NCBI GenBank assembly: GCA_963576735.1
Contig: OY755177.1
Location: 17,608,001-17,672,000 of the forward strand
Reading direction: 5' to 3'
DNA length: 64,000 bases
From: Bedellia somnulentella
Taxonomy: Eukaryota; Arthropoda; Insecta; Lepidoptera; Bedelliidae
Each line of letters starts with the position of its first letter. The stretch's first letter is position 1. The notes under the pieces were generated by a model. The model had not been told where the DNA came from and searched no databases. It was given only the letters and a program-made list of their open reading frames with translations. The translations under genes and the position numbers were made by a program. Shown piece by piece: positions 53,662-63,832 of the stretch.

Positions 53662-54044
53662 CCGTGTCCGTAAAGCTATAAATCTTCCCTCGTTATTCCT
53701 AGGAATAATTGTCTGGTGAGGATTTTTCTTCTCACGTTATGTGATTGGTTTTTGTGATGGACAATTTATTTTAAATATGTCAAACTAGCGTTTGGTTTTG
53801 TCGCATAGAAAATCTTTTATAAAGTAAAAACATGTTAATAAACTGAAATTGTACAAACCATGTTTTGAAAAAATGAAAAAATGTGAATGTAAAGAGTTTC
53901 TTTGTTGCTTCTTCTCTTTACGAACACCTTCCGAAGCAACGGACTAATGATAAATTTAAAAAAATTTGACGTTCAAAAAATGTTAATTTTTAACTTAATT
54001 TTGAAAAATAAACTTTTTGACTTTTTTTTTTGACTTTTTAACTC

Positions 54045-54365
54045 TACTCTACTACTTATACTTCTGAACATCGCGTGACATTGTCACTTGGTGTTCAGAG
54101 TCCCACGTTTTGCTTTCACAGTGTACTCACGTGATAGGGGGTAGGCCTATCGCCGTTTCGTACGAATACACTGTCACATAACCAACTAAGCTATGTGGGT
54201 TTCCTCACGATGTTTTCCCTCACCGTTAACAACTATGATAAATTAACCACACATATGACTTTTAAAAAAAGATTAATTGGTGTAGGCCTTGTCCGGTATT
54301 TGAACCCTCATCGTTTGCACGATAAGGGGAGTTCTATCCACTGAGATATCACGGTTGTTAATTAT
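54045..54365 (-). repeat. SINE B with tRNA head
   Basis: CTTCTGAACATCGCGTGACA, GTGATAGGGGGTAGGCCTAT, CACCGTTAACAACTATGATA, then the head: B box GGTATTTGAACCC, A box TGAGATATCACGG (minus strand). The 3' tail is lost. Confidence 0.88.
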
Positions 54366-54384
54366 AATCAAAAACTAGTAAATA

Positions 54385-54760
54385 CCTAGTTACATAACAT
54401 AAAACATAAACGTTCACGCCGAATATCCCCGAAGGGGTTGGCAGAGGTACTAATACTTCTGAACATCACGTGACTTTGTCACCTGGTGTTCAGAGTACCC
54501 ACGTTTTACATGGACAGTGTACTCACGTGATAGGGGGCAGGCCTATCGCCGTTTTATACGTATACACTGTCACATGACTAAGTACAACTCAGCCATGTGG
54601 GTTTCCTCACGATGTTTTCCCTCACCGTTAACAACTATGATAAATTAACCACACATATGTCTTTAGAAAAGACAAATTGGCGTAGGCCCGACCCGGGATT
54701 TGAACACTAGTCGCTTGCACGATAATCGGTGTTCTACCCATTGAGCTATCACGTCGTTAG
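54385..54760 (-). repeat. SINE B, full length
   Basis: A complete copy from TAACATAAAACATAAACGTT through CGAATATCCCCGAAGGGGTT to the tRNA head with B box GGGATTTGAACAC and A box TTGAGCTATCACG on the minus strand. It is one of the best copies for a consensus. Confidence 0.94.
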
Positions 54761-55119
54761 TTAGTTACCTATTTTAATACTTCGCAGCCAATAATTGACC
54801 ATTAGATAGAGAATAATACAATCAGAGTCACACGAACTGAAATTTATAAAATAATTCCAATACTTTTGCTTTTAGAATATAAACTATTGTGAAATTTATC
54901 ACATTTAGGCAGTGAATGCACTTCTAGAATGGACAGTGACATTGGTTTACGGTAAATCACCGAAGCACGATCAACAAACGTCCCCATCCATCATATAAAT
55001 GCTTGTCTCAGTGCGATTCGAACCTGCAACCGTCGGACCATATAAATCATGCATGGCTTGTCTTGGCTTAGCTAGGTTATACGAGTACATATCACAAAGA
55101 TATACAACACACATACACA
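54761..55119. other. Mostly unassigned
   Basis: A B-box-like word on the minus strand (GCGATTCGAACCTGCAACCG near 55014) hints at another tRNA-derived repeat. Confidence 0.35.
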
Positions 55120-55328
55120 TATCACATATACTCACGGCTATAAATCCCTAGAAGGGGTAGCCAGAGCTAAGGAATTATAAATTCCTCAGCCACTTTTGGA
55201 AGTTGAGTGGGGAAAAGATGGTAAAAATAAAGGTTTTTGGTGATGGGTCTCCAACCGCATCGCCCAAAAATTCCTTAAAAATCGGTAGAAACGGGGTAGT
55301 GCTATTCTAAGCCGACACTACACAGCTA
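55120..55328 (-). repeat. SINE A with internal deletion
   Basis: CTCACGGCTATAAATCCCTA to GCCGACACTACACAGC. The GTAAGAGGCGACTAACGG block is deleted (AAAAATCGGTAGAAACGG). Confidence 0.9.
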
Positions 55329-55384
55329 TAAAGATATACAAGCCCCTTTATAATACCTCTTGCAAGAACAAACGATTCAACTAT

Positions 55385-55600
55385 ATTTTTTTACATACTT
55401 ACTTAGACTCACGCCTCTGGTACAAATTAGGGTAGGCAGGGACTATAGATCCCCCTCTGCACAATCCTGACAAATCTGTCTTGCTTCTTTCATATTCATC
55501 ATTCTTCTTATACAATGCTCTTTTATTATTTTCACTAAGGACTTTTGCCTTCTTAAGAACGTTTTCAATCAGGTTATATCGTGGTAGACGAACTTCACGT
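55385..55600 (-). pseudogene. LINE C C-terminal ORF fragment and 3' end
   Basis: Minus-strand frame with RYNLIENVLKKAKVLSENNK, then a frame change after RALYKK, ending with a GLCRGGSIVPAYPN-like reading of the QDR..KWRS..SAYPN region. The tail is TGAGTCTAAGTAAGT. The LIENVLKKAKVLSENNKRA block is the clearest in the window. Confidence 0.75.
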
Positions 55601-55850
55601 GATATTATTGTCACCTAGTGTTCTTCAGAATACCCACGTTTTGCTTGGATAGACTACTTACGTGATAAAAGGAGGCCTATCGCCATTTTTTTTAATACAC
55701 TGAACAACTTAACCACGTGTGTGTCCTCACGATATTATCTCTCACCGATATACCTACCGAGACCTCGTGAAGGCCGAACTTTGGATTTAAACCCACGCCA
55801 GTCTGAATGATAGGTGGGTGGTCTACCGACTGAGCTATCCCGACTTTTCG
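55601..55850 (-). repeat. SINE B with head, diverged
   Basis: TCACCTAGTGTTCTTCAGAA, CGTTTTGCTTGGATAG, GTGTCCTCACGATATTATCT, and the head with GGATTTAAACCCACGCC and GACTGAGCTATCCCGAC. Confidence 0.78.
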
Positions 55851-56282
55851 CCTGTTTTCAACTAAAGTAAATAAGATTAAAATACTGTTTCAATACAACA
55901 TCACCTAATAGTTTAAAAGGATGAAAGCTTTTAGTAGACTGATTCGATGCGATTTATTTAAACTATAACAGATGCTATACGGAAATATCGATAGGCTTTT
56001 GACACACGTTTCACTGCGTTGTAGGGAGCTTCGGAAAAACAAATGTAGCCTTATTTTTATTGGACTGTGCGAGGGACAGTGTGAGCTTTTGGAAAATAGT
56101 TGTTTGTCTAGTTTTTGTGTACTCGGATATCCGAAATCCTAGCTATTATAACTATGTCTACTTGCGGCTTTGAATCAGCTTCAGATTTTGACACTTCTCA
56201 GAAATTACAACGATTTAATAACTTACGAAATCAGATTCTCATTTATGAATTAAAATTGCTGTTATTAATTTTAGTTTATTTG
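55851..56282. other. No feature recognised
   Basis: AT-rich DNA with no supported gene or repeat. The short plus-strand frame at 56115-56327 runs into the LINE C end. Confidence 0.4.
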
Positions 56283-56385
56283 AAGCAAGATGGACTTGTC
56301 AAGATCGTGCAAAGTGGCGATTCATAGCCTCTGCTTACCACAATGGGAATAATGGACGTAAGTATAAGTAAGTAAGAATATAAAT
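56283..56385 (+). repeat. LINE C 3' end
   Basis: GACTTGTCAAGATCGTGCAA, AGTGGCGATTCATAGCCTCT, GCTTACCACAATGGGAATAA then ATGGACGTAAGTATAAGT. Plus orientation. Confidence 0.68.
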
Positions 56386-56757
56386 TAATTTACATTTCAT
56401 AACATTTAATGAAAGCAGATCTTCAGGACTCAAGATTTGTTAGTCGATTATAGCAAAAAAAAAGGGAAAATAACTATGACAAAAAGGAAAGATGAGGTTA
56501 CTCCTCGGTAATCAGGTCATTAGTGAGGTGAAATCGATCGGAACCCTCCAAATAATTCGTATACAATTTTAGAAGACTTTATCTGGATTAATCTATTGGA
56601 ACAAGAAAAGAGTGGCTCAAATAAATCAATTTAAAAGTTATCTCATTGAGTAAGATTTAGCAACTAAGTATTTGTAGAACCGAAAAAAAAATATGAAAAT
56701 TATATGAGTGATACATTTAAAATTGTTGTAAACAAGGTGTTCAGCTGCCTATCGACC
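56386..56757. other. No feature recognised
   Basis: AT-rich DNA. Confidence 0.4.
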
Positions 56758-56884
56758 AATTTCTGAATTGAGTTTTCCAGCTGAGAATAACTTAAGTATC
56801 GTGCTGTCACATTAAAATCTTAACAACTGAATGAAACAAAAGGATACTTAAGTCGTTCTCAGTTTGAATACTCAATTCAGAAAT
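56758..56884. mobile_element. Palindromic MITE-1, copy 2
   Basis: TTCTGAATTGAGTTTTCCAG to GAATACTCAATTCAGAAA, with the asymmetric loop word AAAATCTTAACAACTGAATG reversed relative to 4600-4726. Confidence 0.75.
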
Positions 56885-57754
56885 CGGGCTTGGGCCTTTA
56901 GAAAAATAAGTTAAAAGACTGAATTTACGCACAAAATTTAATAAGAATCGCCAAAGCTATTTTGCAATAGTTTTAGTTGCACATACTGTGAAAAGAATTT
57001 TATGTTATAGATAAGAGAAAAGCAATAATTATGCGAGACTTACTTAACAAATTAATGAATCACGTGGCTAACGTTCCCTTGCCTAAACCCAAAATCCATT
57101 AATTAATTTGATATCGAAATACATCTTCATTTGCTACATTAAAACGAGTATTGGTATTTCATAAGAGCTAAACCTTATGATTTATCTTAGGTCTTAGTAG
57201 TTATACGTATGAGACGACTATGAGATATAGATTTTTAGGCGATTGATGGATGATTTAGGTATATTACCAACGACTATTTTAGCATCTAGCTTTTAAAATA
57301 ACATAAGTAATTTTGAATAACTATTGATTTTCTGCTAGCAGATTTTGATATTTTAAGTATTTTTATCCCAACTTTCATCATTAGTCGTTTTTTTGTGTCA
57401 TTTTTAGAGTTTTTCACGCGCGATATTTTATCCATATTTCTATAAAATATTGAATTTTAAACAAGGTTCGAATGAATCTAGCGAAAAAAATACGCTCGAA
57501 AATATTTTTAATTTGATTTGCTACTTGCTACAAATTCAACGCGATGCGATTATTTCGACAGCATGAAATAAATCGCGTAAAAAATTCTGCGGGAATGAAA
57601 ATCGCAGTGTGGAGAGGCCCCTAAACTTAGCAAAAAATATTTTGAGATTCCTCCTCTCTGCTGTGTGTAAAGATTTTAAACCAAAGGGTAAGCCAAACTA
57701 AGAGGTACATAAAAAACAAAGATTAAACTTATAAATTTTGCTTTAATAGAATAA
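56885..57754. other. Mostly unassigned
   Basis: A very faint SINE A trace is near 57170-57300 (GTATGAGACGACTATGAG, TTTTAGGCGATTGATGGATG). The GTGTGGAGAGGCCC near 57610 recalls the ends of some DNA elements but has no visible partner. Confidence 0.35.
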
Positions 57755-57905
57755 AACTATTGGGCGATGTGGCCAGAAACCCATCACCACAACAACCTAC
57801 ATTTCTTTTACAACCTTTACCCTTATAAACTTCCAAAAGCGGCTCGTAATTTCCAATTCTTAAGCTCTGCCTACCTCTTTTTGAGATTTGAATCCGTGAG
57901 AATCG
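57755..57905 (+). repeat. SINE A 3' two thirds, diverged
   Basis: TATTGGGCGATGTGGCCAGA, AACCCATCACCACAACAACC, ACTTCCAAAAGCGGCTCG, TTGAATCCGTGAGAATCG. Confidence 0.7.
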
Positions 57906-58054
57906 ATTGGTTGGTGGAAATTTGACAGAGCTTAATTAAGGTGCTATGATATCTTATCAACTTATCACTGCCGCTGAGGAATTTTTTTTTTGTCAAATAC
58001 TGATCTTTGTTGTTTTATTCCTGAATTTCATTAGTATGATTATTGTTTGTTTGT

Positions 58055-58175
58055 TTGGTCTCCAACCACATCGCCTAAAAATCACTTAAAAGGCCCCAAT
58101 ACCTTTAGCCTCCTTTTACGCAAACCCACGGTAAAAATAGAGTAGGCCTTTCGAAGCCTTTATGCTTATAATTAC
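58055..58175 (-). repeat. SINE A 5' half, diverged
   Basis: TGGTCTCCAACCACATCGCC, CCCCAATACCTTTAGCCTCC, then AATAGAGTAGGCCTTTCGAA. Confidence 0.65.
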
Positions 58176-58361
58176 TGATGTCTTCTATTTATCTGATAAA
58201 AACATGTTAATTAACCAGTGATACATTAAGCTGATATTTTATTTTTTTAATGATTTAAGTTAATTCAATTTATTTATTTTAATTAATTTTTAATTTGAGT
58301 TGATTTTGAATTTAATTGTTTTGAATTTTATGTAACAATATGGATGTGACTTATCTGAAAT

Positions 58362-58580
58362 AAACGTTTTATTATTATTTTGGGTATCTTTTAGATTCTC
58401 GCCTCTCCCATGGCCGAAACAGAAAATAAGAAATTTTAAATGGGAGAGGCGGTACTCCCCGACAAGAGCACAGTCGATCGGGGTCAGGGACTCAGGTTCA
58501 AGAACCGACGGACGATCCGAGCCGTATCGAGCAGCACCGCCTTCTGCATTTGTGCTGGTTATTATTATTATTATTAAAAG
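58362..58580. repeat. GC-rich insert between ATT microsatellites, with hairpin
   Basis: TTTATTATTATTTT on the left and GGTTATTATTATTATTATTA on the right enclose about 180 bp of much higher GC. Near its left end CGCCTCTCCCAT (58400-58411) pairs with ATGGGAGAGGCG (58440-58451), a 12-bp stem with a 28-base loop. It may be a truncated R4/Dong-type LINE, a clade known to insert in TAA repeats, but no coding part supports that. Confidence 0.5.
58368..58373 (-). promoter_or_regulatory. Possible poly(A) signal of the WAP gene
   Basis: AATAAA on the minus strand, about 236 bases after the stop codon of the WAP gene. It lies inside an ATT run, so it may be coincidental. Confidence 0.3.
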
Positions 58581-58608
58581 AAATAACTCAGTTATAACAG
58601 TCTATTTA

Positions 58609-61600
58609 CTAATAATTAGGATAGTCAAAGTAAGGTAAAGAGCATGTTTTAGCCTTGCAGCGGTTCGGACAGCACTTTAGTGAACGAGGACAGTCACTAT
58701 CATCTGTGCAGGTGGAGGAGCAGACCCAGCGACCCGTAGGCTTCTCAGGACATGACCCTGGCTTTTCTGTAAGATAAAAATATATATTGGATAATATTTT
58801 TTTAATTTAAGATATAATTTTAGTCACTTTAGATTTTAGTACACTTAAATTATAGGATAAAAAAATTCTAACGTTGCATCAAATTAATGGGTTTTGAATC
58901 CCTTTGTCTATCAAATACTAAACTATCTCAGACCCCTTAGCAAAAATAAACATTATGGTATAGTTTAAATTTCACATGTAATGCATAAAATTATGAATTG
59001 TAACCAAAGCTTTTGATTAATTTAAGGAACTTATTAGCGATGAGGGAATAAATCATGAGGAAACCAACATGTACGAAGTGATTGAAAGACGGCGTAGGGA
59101 TTGTTATGAATGTAACAAAATGTATAATTAAAACATTATTAGTTAGAACAGGAGATATAAAACATATGTCTAATAAATGAAAAAATACTATTCTATGTTT
59201 AAGATTGTATTATAAATTTATACATTTTGTAGCTTAAACCAATCAGTCAAACTATCAATGAACTGCAAAAATAATATAAATATCCAAATAAACAGACAAT
59301 TACTAAAAAAGACACAAAAAATAAGAGTACAGTTTGATGGAAACAATTACATATCTATTTTTATAGACTATTTCAACTAATTAAATCTTAGAAATTATAA
59401 TTTCCTAACGATCAAGCCATTTGAAAAAAAATCCGACAACTTACCAACTTGTTCCTCCTTCCTCTTAGTGACAGGCTCTACACACTTGAAACCCCCACAG
59501 TCAGTCGGACAACATATCTTGGACCCCTCACACGCTCCCTGGCTGCAGGATGGCTCACACACCGACACTGGTAGAGGAGGTGGGCAGAATCCCAGGTCTG
59601 ATAGAGAGGAGTGGACTAAACCTGAAATCGTTTTGGATAAAATATAAAGTTGTCATTTTACTGTTTTGTAGTTTATAGCAGCTTCGAATAGCACTACCCC
59701 ATTTCTACTCGTAGGTAACTCCAGGTAGCTCCAATACCCTAAGTCGCATCTTACGCACATCCGCGGGAAGAAATGGGGTAGTGTTATTCTAAACCGGCTC
59801 TACTCAGCTTTTCAGCAATTGCGGAAAGTACATAAATTTGTCACCCATTTTCGAAGACGAGTGAGGAAAGAAATATAAAATATAGGATGGCTGATGATGT
59901 GTCTCCAGATTGCCCAACAATGTCTTAAAAAAAATATCATAATTTATAATCATAATAATTTATCATGGTTGTTAACGGTGAGGGAAAACATCGTGAGGAA
60001 ACCCACATGGCTGAGTTGTCCTTAGTCATGTGACAGTGTATTCGTACAAAGCGGCGATAGGCCTGCCCCCTATCACGTGAGTACACTGTCCAAGCAAAAC
60101 GTGGGTACTCTGAACACCAGGTGACAAAGTCACGTGATGTTGAGAAGTATTAGTACCTCGGCCAACCCCTTCGGGGATATTCAGCGTGAACGTTTATGTT
60201 ATGTTATGTCTTAAAAAGTGTCAAAACCATAAGTCGTATTTTTATTTCATAAGATGACCAAGTCTCAAGCCAACATAGTAATAACAAAATCCGTACTATA
60301 TTCAGCTAGTATCACGAGGAAATCTTGAAATTTAATCAAAATCCTCACTGTAGCATCATAATTATAAATTACGTGTGAGGATCCCTTTTAATTTATTGTC
60401 ATCAGCGGATCTCGGCAGCTCGCGAGCTCATCGAAGAAATATGTTACTTCACTCTCATACAGGCTGATTCAACTATTAATTTATTGAAGATTTTACAAAA
60501 CAGTAAAAAGTAAATTAAATAGGAAATAAATATTGCCGTGTAGTGTCGGTTTAGAATAACACTACCCCATTTCAACCCGTGGGTGATTGTAAGAGGCAAC
60601 TAAGGATATAGGGGGCTTTTTAAGTGAGTTTTGGGCGATATGGTTGGAGACCCGTCACCAAAAACATTTATTATAACCATCTTTTCCCAATCAACTTCCA
60701 AAAGTGGCTGAGAAATTTTTCATTCAAAAGCTATGGCTACCCCGTTAGGGGATTTATAGCCGTGAGTATATGTATGTATATGTATGTATAAAATAAAGTA
60801 TAATATCAAGGAGTTTTAAATGCCTATCTATTGGCAATATATGTTTTTACCATTGACTGTTAGTATATTTTTTTAATTACTAACTAACTTCTCTGTAAGC
60901 TTTTATTTAAAGAGAGTGTATTAGTTTGACTACATAATAATCGGGATTAACCAACGACAATATTTTTAAATCGCTTACTTGATATATTTTCCCGACGTTT
61001 CTATGTATATTTATACTCTATACTTACCTCAATGAGTATAAATGAATATTTGTATGTACGAAGGAACAATATTAGCCTTTTTTAATTTGTTCTTCGATTT
61101 ACAATTTTCTTGGAGAACAGTTTTCGTAATATAATTGGTTTTGAATTCACTTACTGTTTTGAATATAATGTTATGATTATTAATTACCCATGTGATCAAT
61201 CAGTCATAACAGGGATCAACATCAACATGTAATGTAAAGAAATTTTCATACCGCTTTTTAAATTGTGAATTTGGTCCTTAAGCAAGAAATCTTTAAGATG
61301 CAAAATTTTCTACGGTTTCTATTTCAGAAAATAAAACCTGCTACCGTTTGAAACACCCTATACGCGAAGTAACAGCTCTAAACAAGCTCGTCTGTACTAA
61401 ATATTAACTTACTAAGTTTCCAACACGTGATAAATCTAGTTTAGTCTTAGTTTCATGAGTTGCTATAACAATAAACATATATATTTCAATAACTATTGTG
61501 AACGAAGAGGATTTAATGATATGTATTCTGTAATTATAAAACAATGTATTTTGTCTATGACTGCTTCAGACGTATTATTGTAGAAGTTTGATAATAGCTG

Positions 61601-62891
61601 TGAATGTAATATAATTGTGACAGTGTATTCGTACAAAACGGCGATAGGCCTGCCCCCTATCACGTGAGTACACTGTCTAAGCAAAACGTGGGTACCTTCT
61701 CTGGAAACTAGATGGCGCTTGCCATGTGAGTTCAGGAGTATTGGTACCTCTGCCAACCCCTTCGGGGATAAACGGCGTGAACGTTTATGTTATGTTATGT
61801 TATGTAATATAATTGCATACGTTTTCACAGCCACAATAATGTAATTTGTAACTCAATTACGTGAGAGCGAGTATGTCACGTGAGAAGTGAGAAGCTGTCA
61901 AATTTCGTATGAATAAATCACTTCTCATCTGAAATACTGGCTTTCACATGCCTCATGCTATATACTGTATAGATCTGAAATACGGTCCGCTATTACATCT
62001 GAGACATGACAGATTCAAAACAGCGTGCAATGAATATTTCGAAAATGAAAATAATAAAAATGTTCACCATCCTAAGCTAGTAGAGATCCACTGCTGGACA
62101 TAGATATCCCAGAAATATCTCCACAACGAGTAGCCATATGTTTGTTACGTTGCAACCCGTCCCGGTACCCACTTTTAAAATTAAAATAGATGAACAAACT
62201 CAAACTTAAATTTTCATGCTGTATATCCTCGAATGGGTAGGCAGAGGTACTAATACTTCTGAACATCACGTGACTTAAATAATATAGTCATAATTACTAA
62301 ATAGTGGTTTGCCGTGTAGTGTTGGCTTAGAATAACACTACCCCATTTCTTCGGGTGGGTGTACGTAAGAGACGACTAACGGTATTGGGGCTTTTAAGAG
62401 ATTTTTGGGCGATGCGGATTAAGACCCATCACCAAAAACCTTTATTTCATCATCTTTTCCCCACGCAACATCCAAAAGTGGTTGAGGAATTTCTGATTCC
62501 CTAGCTCTGGTTACCCCTTCAAGGGATACATAGCCGTGAGTATATGTATGTATGTATGTAATTAGTGGTTTTGTACCATTACACTGTCACGTGATTAAGT
62601 AACACATTGCCAATAAGTACCATTGTACCCCTCGATGTTTTTTTACACCACATGATAAATAAATGTTTTTAATATCACTAACGTAAATGTATGTAACGAA
62701 ACTTCTAAAAGTGGCAGAAGAATTTCTAATTCCTAAGCACTGGCTACCCCTTCTAGGTATTTATAGCTTTGAGTTAATATATGTTTGTATGTAAATGTAT
62801 GATTTTTTGTACTTTTTGAAGAAATATAATAATACGAGTAAACAAAGCTGCCTTACTCACCTAAAATCAAGAGACACAATCCAAAAGACAT
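58609..62891 (-). CDS. Secreted double WAP-domain protein, three exons
   Basis: The coding exons are 62861-62891, 59445-59621 and 58609-58766 (31, 177 and 158 nt; 121 residues plus stop). Donors AG|GTGAGT and TG|GTAAGT and acceptors TTTCAG and TTACAG are consensus, and both junctions are in the same phase (after the first codon base). Residues 1-16 (MSFGLCLLILGLVHSS) are a signal peptide. Domain 1 has eight cysteines at 23, 32, 36, 41, 47, 48, 52 and 57. Domain 2 has them at 75, 85, 89, 95, 101, 102, 106 and 111. The CC pair, x5 before it and x3 after it are the WAP hallmark. A basic linker TKRKEEQVEK (62-71) joins the domains. WAP proteins are typically protease inhibitors or antimicrobial factors. 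Which applies here is unknown. Introns are 3239 and 678 bp. Domain 1 has x4 rather than x5 between its third and fourth cysteines. Only expression data would exclude further exons. Confidence 0.87.
58767..59444 (-). other. WAP gene intron 2
   Basis: 678 bp, GT...AG, AT-rich, without recognisable repeats. It separates the two WAP domains, one exon per domain. Confidence 0.85.
59670..59930 (-). repeat. SINE A, rearranged inverted pair
   Basis: A short plus-strand head (GAATAGCACTACCCCATTTC at 59688) is followed by a minus-strand 5' half (CCCTAAGTCGCATCTTACGC to TAAACCGGCTCTACTCAGC) and then diverged words (AGGATGGCTGATGATGTGTC). Old. Confidence 0.6.
59960..60220 (+). repeat. SINE B body in intron 1
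   Basis: TTTATCATGGTTGTTAACGG to CAGCGTGAACGTTTATGTTA. It contains two CACGTG words. Confidence 0.93.
60221..60534. other. No feature recognised (intron 1)
   Basis: AT-rich intronic sequence without a repeat match. Confidence 0.4.
60535..60790 (+). repeat. SINE A, full length, in intron 1
   Basis: GCCGTGTAGTGTCGGTTTAG to GCCGTGAGTATATGTATGTA. Confidence 0.9.
60791..61609. other. No feature recognised (intron 1)
   Basis: AT-rich intronic sequence. Confidence 0.4.
61610..61805 (+). repeat. SINE B 3' two thirds in intron 1
   Basis: GTGACAGTGTATTCGTACAA to AAACGGCGTGAACGTTTATG with (TTATG)n. It belongs to the CTGGAAACTAGATGGCGC subgroup, shared with 34446 and 48030. Confidence 0.9.
61855..62010. 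mobile_element. Ends of a DNA element like 3416-6294
   Basis: GTGAGAAGTGAGAAGC and TCACTTCTCATCTGAAAT face each other, followed by CACATGCCTCATGCTATA and CATCTGAGACATGACAG. These words match the subterminal regions of 3416-6294 and suggest a small non-autonomous relative. Confidence 0.45.
62205..62277 (-). repeat. SINE B 3' end
   Basis: TTTTCATGCTGTATATCCTC, GGGTAGGCAGAGGTACTAAT and CTTCTGAACATCACGTGACT. Confidence 0.78.
62311..62563 (+). repeat. SINE A, full length, 9-bp target duplication, in intron 1
   Basis: TAGTGGTTT lies at 62302-62310 and 62564-62572. Near consensus. Confidence 0.93.
62690..62790 (+). repeat. SINE A 3' third in intron 1
   Basis: AACTTCTAAAAGTGGCAGAA to TATTTATAGCTTTGAGTTAA and ATATGTTTGTATGTA. 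Confidence 0.75.
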
Positions 62892-62933
62892 TATTGCACA
62901 TTCACACTACAATAACCACTAATTTAACTGCCT

Positions 62934-62938
62934 TATAA
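62934..62938 (-). promoter_or_regulatory. Possible TATA box of the WAP gene
   Basis: TTATAAGG on the minus strand, about 43 bases before the ATG. If real, the 5' leader would be only about 15 bases. No clear initiator motif was seen. Confidence 0.35.
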
Positions 62939-63221
62939 CATTTATCAATAAATTTTATGGATAATTCATACAACTTTTATTAATTTGTCCTACATAATTC
63001 AATAAGACAATCGTCCAACCAAACGGAATGATGTAATTCATATGTAAATTGGCATACAGTCTGTGTCACTGAGATAAGAATAAGATAAACAGGAAAATCT
63101 ATAAAACAAATTATTTGTTGAGTATATTTAAATTATTTAAGTGCAAACCAGCAGTATTTATTTTCAATTACTTACAACTTTGTCAAATATTATATCATAT
63201 AATTTATTCATAAATACCGTA

Positions 63222-63572
63222 CCGTAACCGTGATAGCCCAGGGGGTAGAACACTCGGTTATCGTGCAAACGACTAGTGTTCAAATCCTGGGTCGGGCCTA
63301 CACCAATTTGTCTTTTCTAAAGACATATGTGTGGTTAATTTATCATGGTTGTTAACGGTGAAGGAAACCCACATGGCTGAGTTGTACTTAGTCATGTGAC
63401 AGTGTATTCGTACAAAACGAATAGAGGCGTACAAGGCGATAGGCCTGCCCCCTATCACGTGAGTACACTGTCCATGCAAAACGTGGGTACTCTGAACACC
63501 AGGTGACAAAGTCACGTGATGTTCAGAAGTATTAGTACCTCTGCCAACCCCTTCGGGGATATTCGGCGTGTG
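63222..63572 (+). repeat. SINE B, near full length, upstream of the WAP gene
   Basis: The head has a perfect A box TAGCCCAGGGGG and B-box-like GTGTTCAAATCCTGG. It then runs through the body to GGGGATATTCGGCGTG. An extra stretch ATAGAGGCGTACAA interrupts ACAAAACG/GCGATAGG, and the ...GGGAAAACATCGTGA block is deleted. CACGTG occurs at 63456-63461 and 63513-63518. Confidence 0.93.
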
Positions 63573-63684
63573 TTGTTAAGATACACTGGGTATAGGCAGG
63601 GAGCATACAGGAATCACTTATAACATGTTATCGAAAAACCATATAATCACACGACGTCCGTGATGAACTTGGCATAGGTGACTG

Positions 63685-63728
63685 GCTTCTCGGTCCGGAG
63701 GTTGCGGGTTCGATCCCCGCTGAGAGCA
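63685..63728 (+). ncRNA. tRNA-like B-box sequence
   Basis: GGTTGCGGGTTCGATCCCCG includes a perfect GGTTCGATCCC B box in a T-arm-like GCGGG...CCCGC stem. No complete cloverleaf is seen. Probably the head of another tRNA-derived repeat. Confidence 0.45.
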
Positions 63729-63832
63729 ACATTTATGGGACTGTTAGTAGAATAATTTTTCCATAATACAAATTCTCCTTAGTTTGATGATTAGATCTGT
63801 GGATAATATGTTTGTATATTTACTTATGTAAA

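Larger units (their letters stand above)
49400..54030 (+). mobile_element. LINE K: near full-length CR1/Jockey-group retrotransposon
   Basis: It has a 5' region (from about 49400, border uncertain), ORF1 49763-50872, ORF2 open 50845-53661, and a ~370-bp 3' UTR ending in AAATAAACTTTTTGAC and a T-rich run near 54030. The order endonuclease then reverse transcriptase without RNase H suits the CR1/Jockey group. The esterase-like ORF1 points to CR1-like members. The clade name is an inference. A truncated copy (41590-42187) shares the 3' UTR. Target duplications could not be identified. Confidence 0.85.
59622..62860 (-). other. WAP gene intron 1, loaded with mobile elements
   Basis: 3239 bp, GT...AG. 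It lies between the signal peptide and domain 1. It contains SINE A and SINE B copies in both orientations and a piece of the DNA element seen at 3416. Confidence 0.85.
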
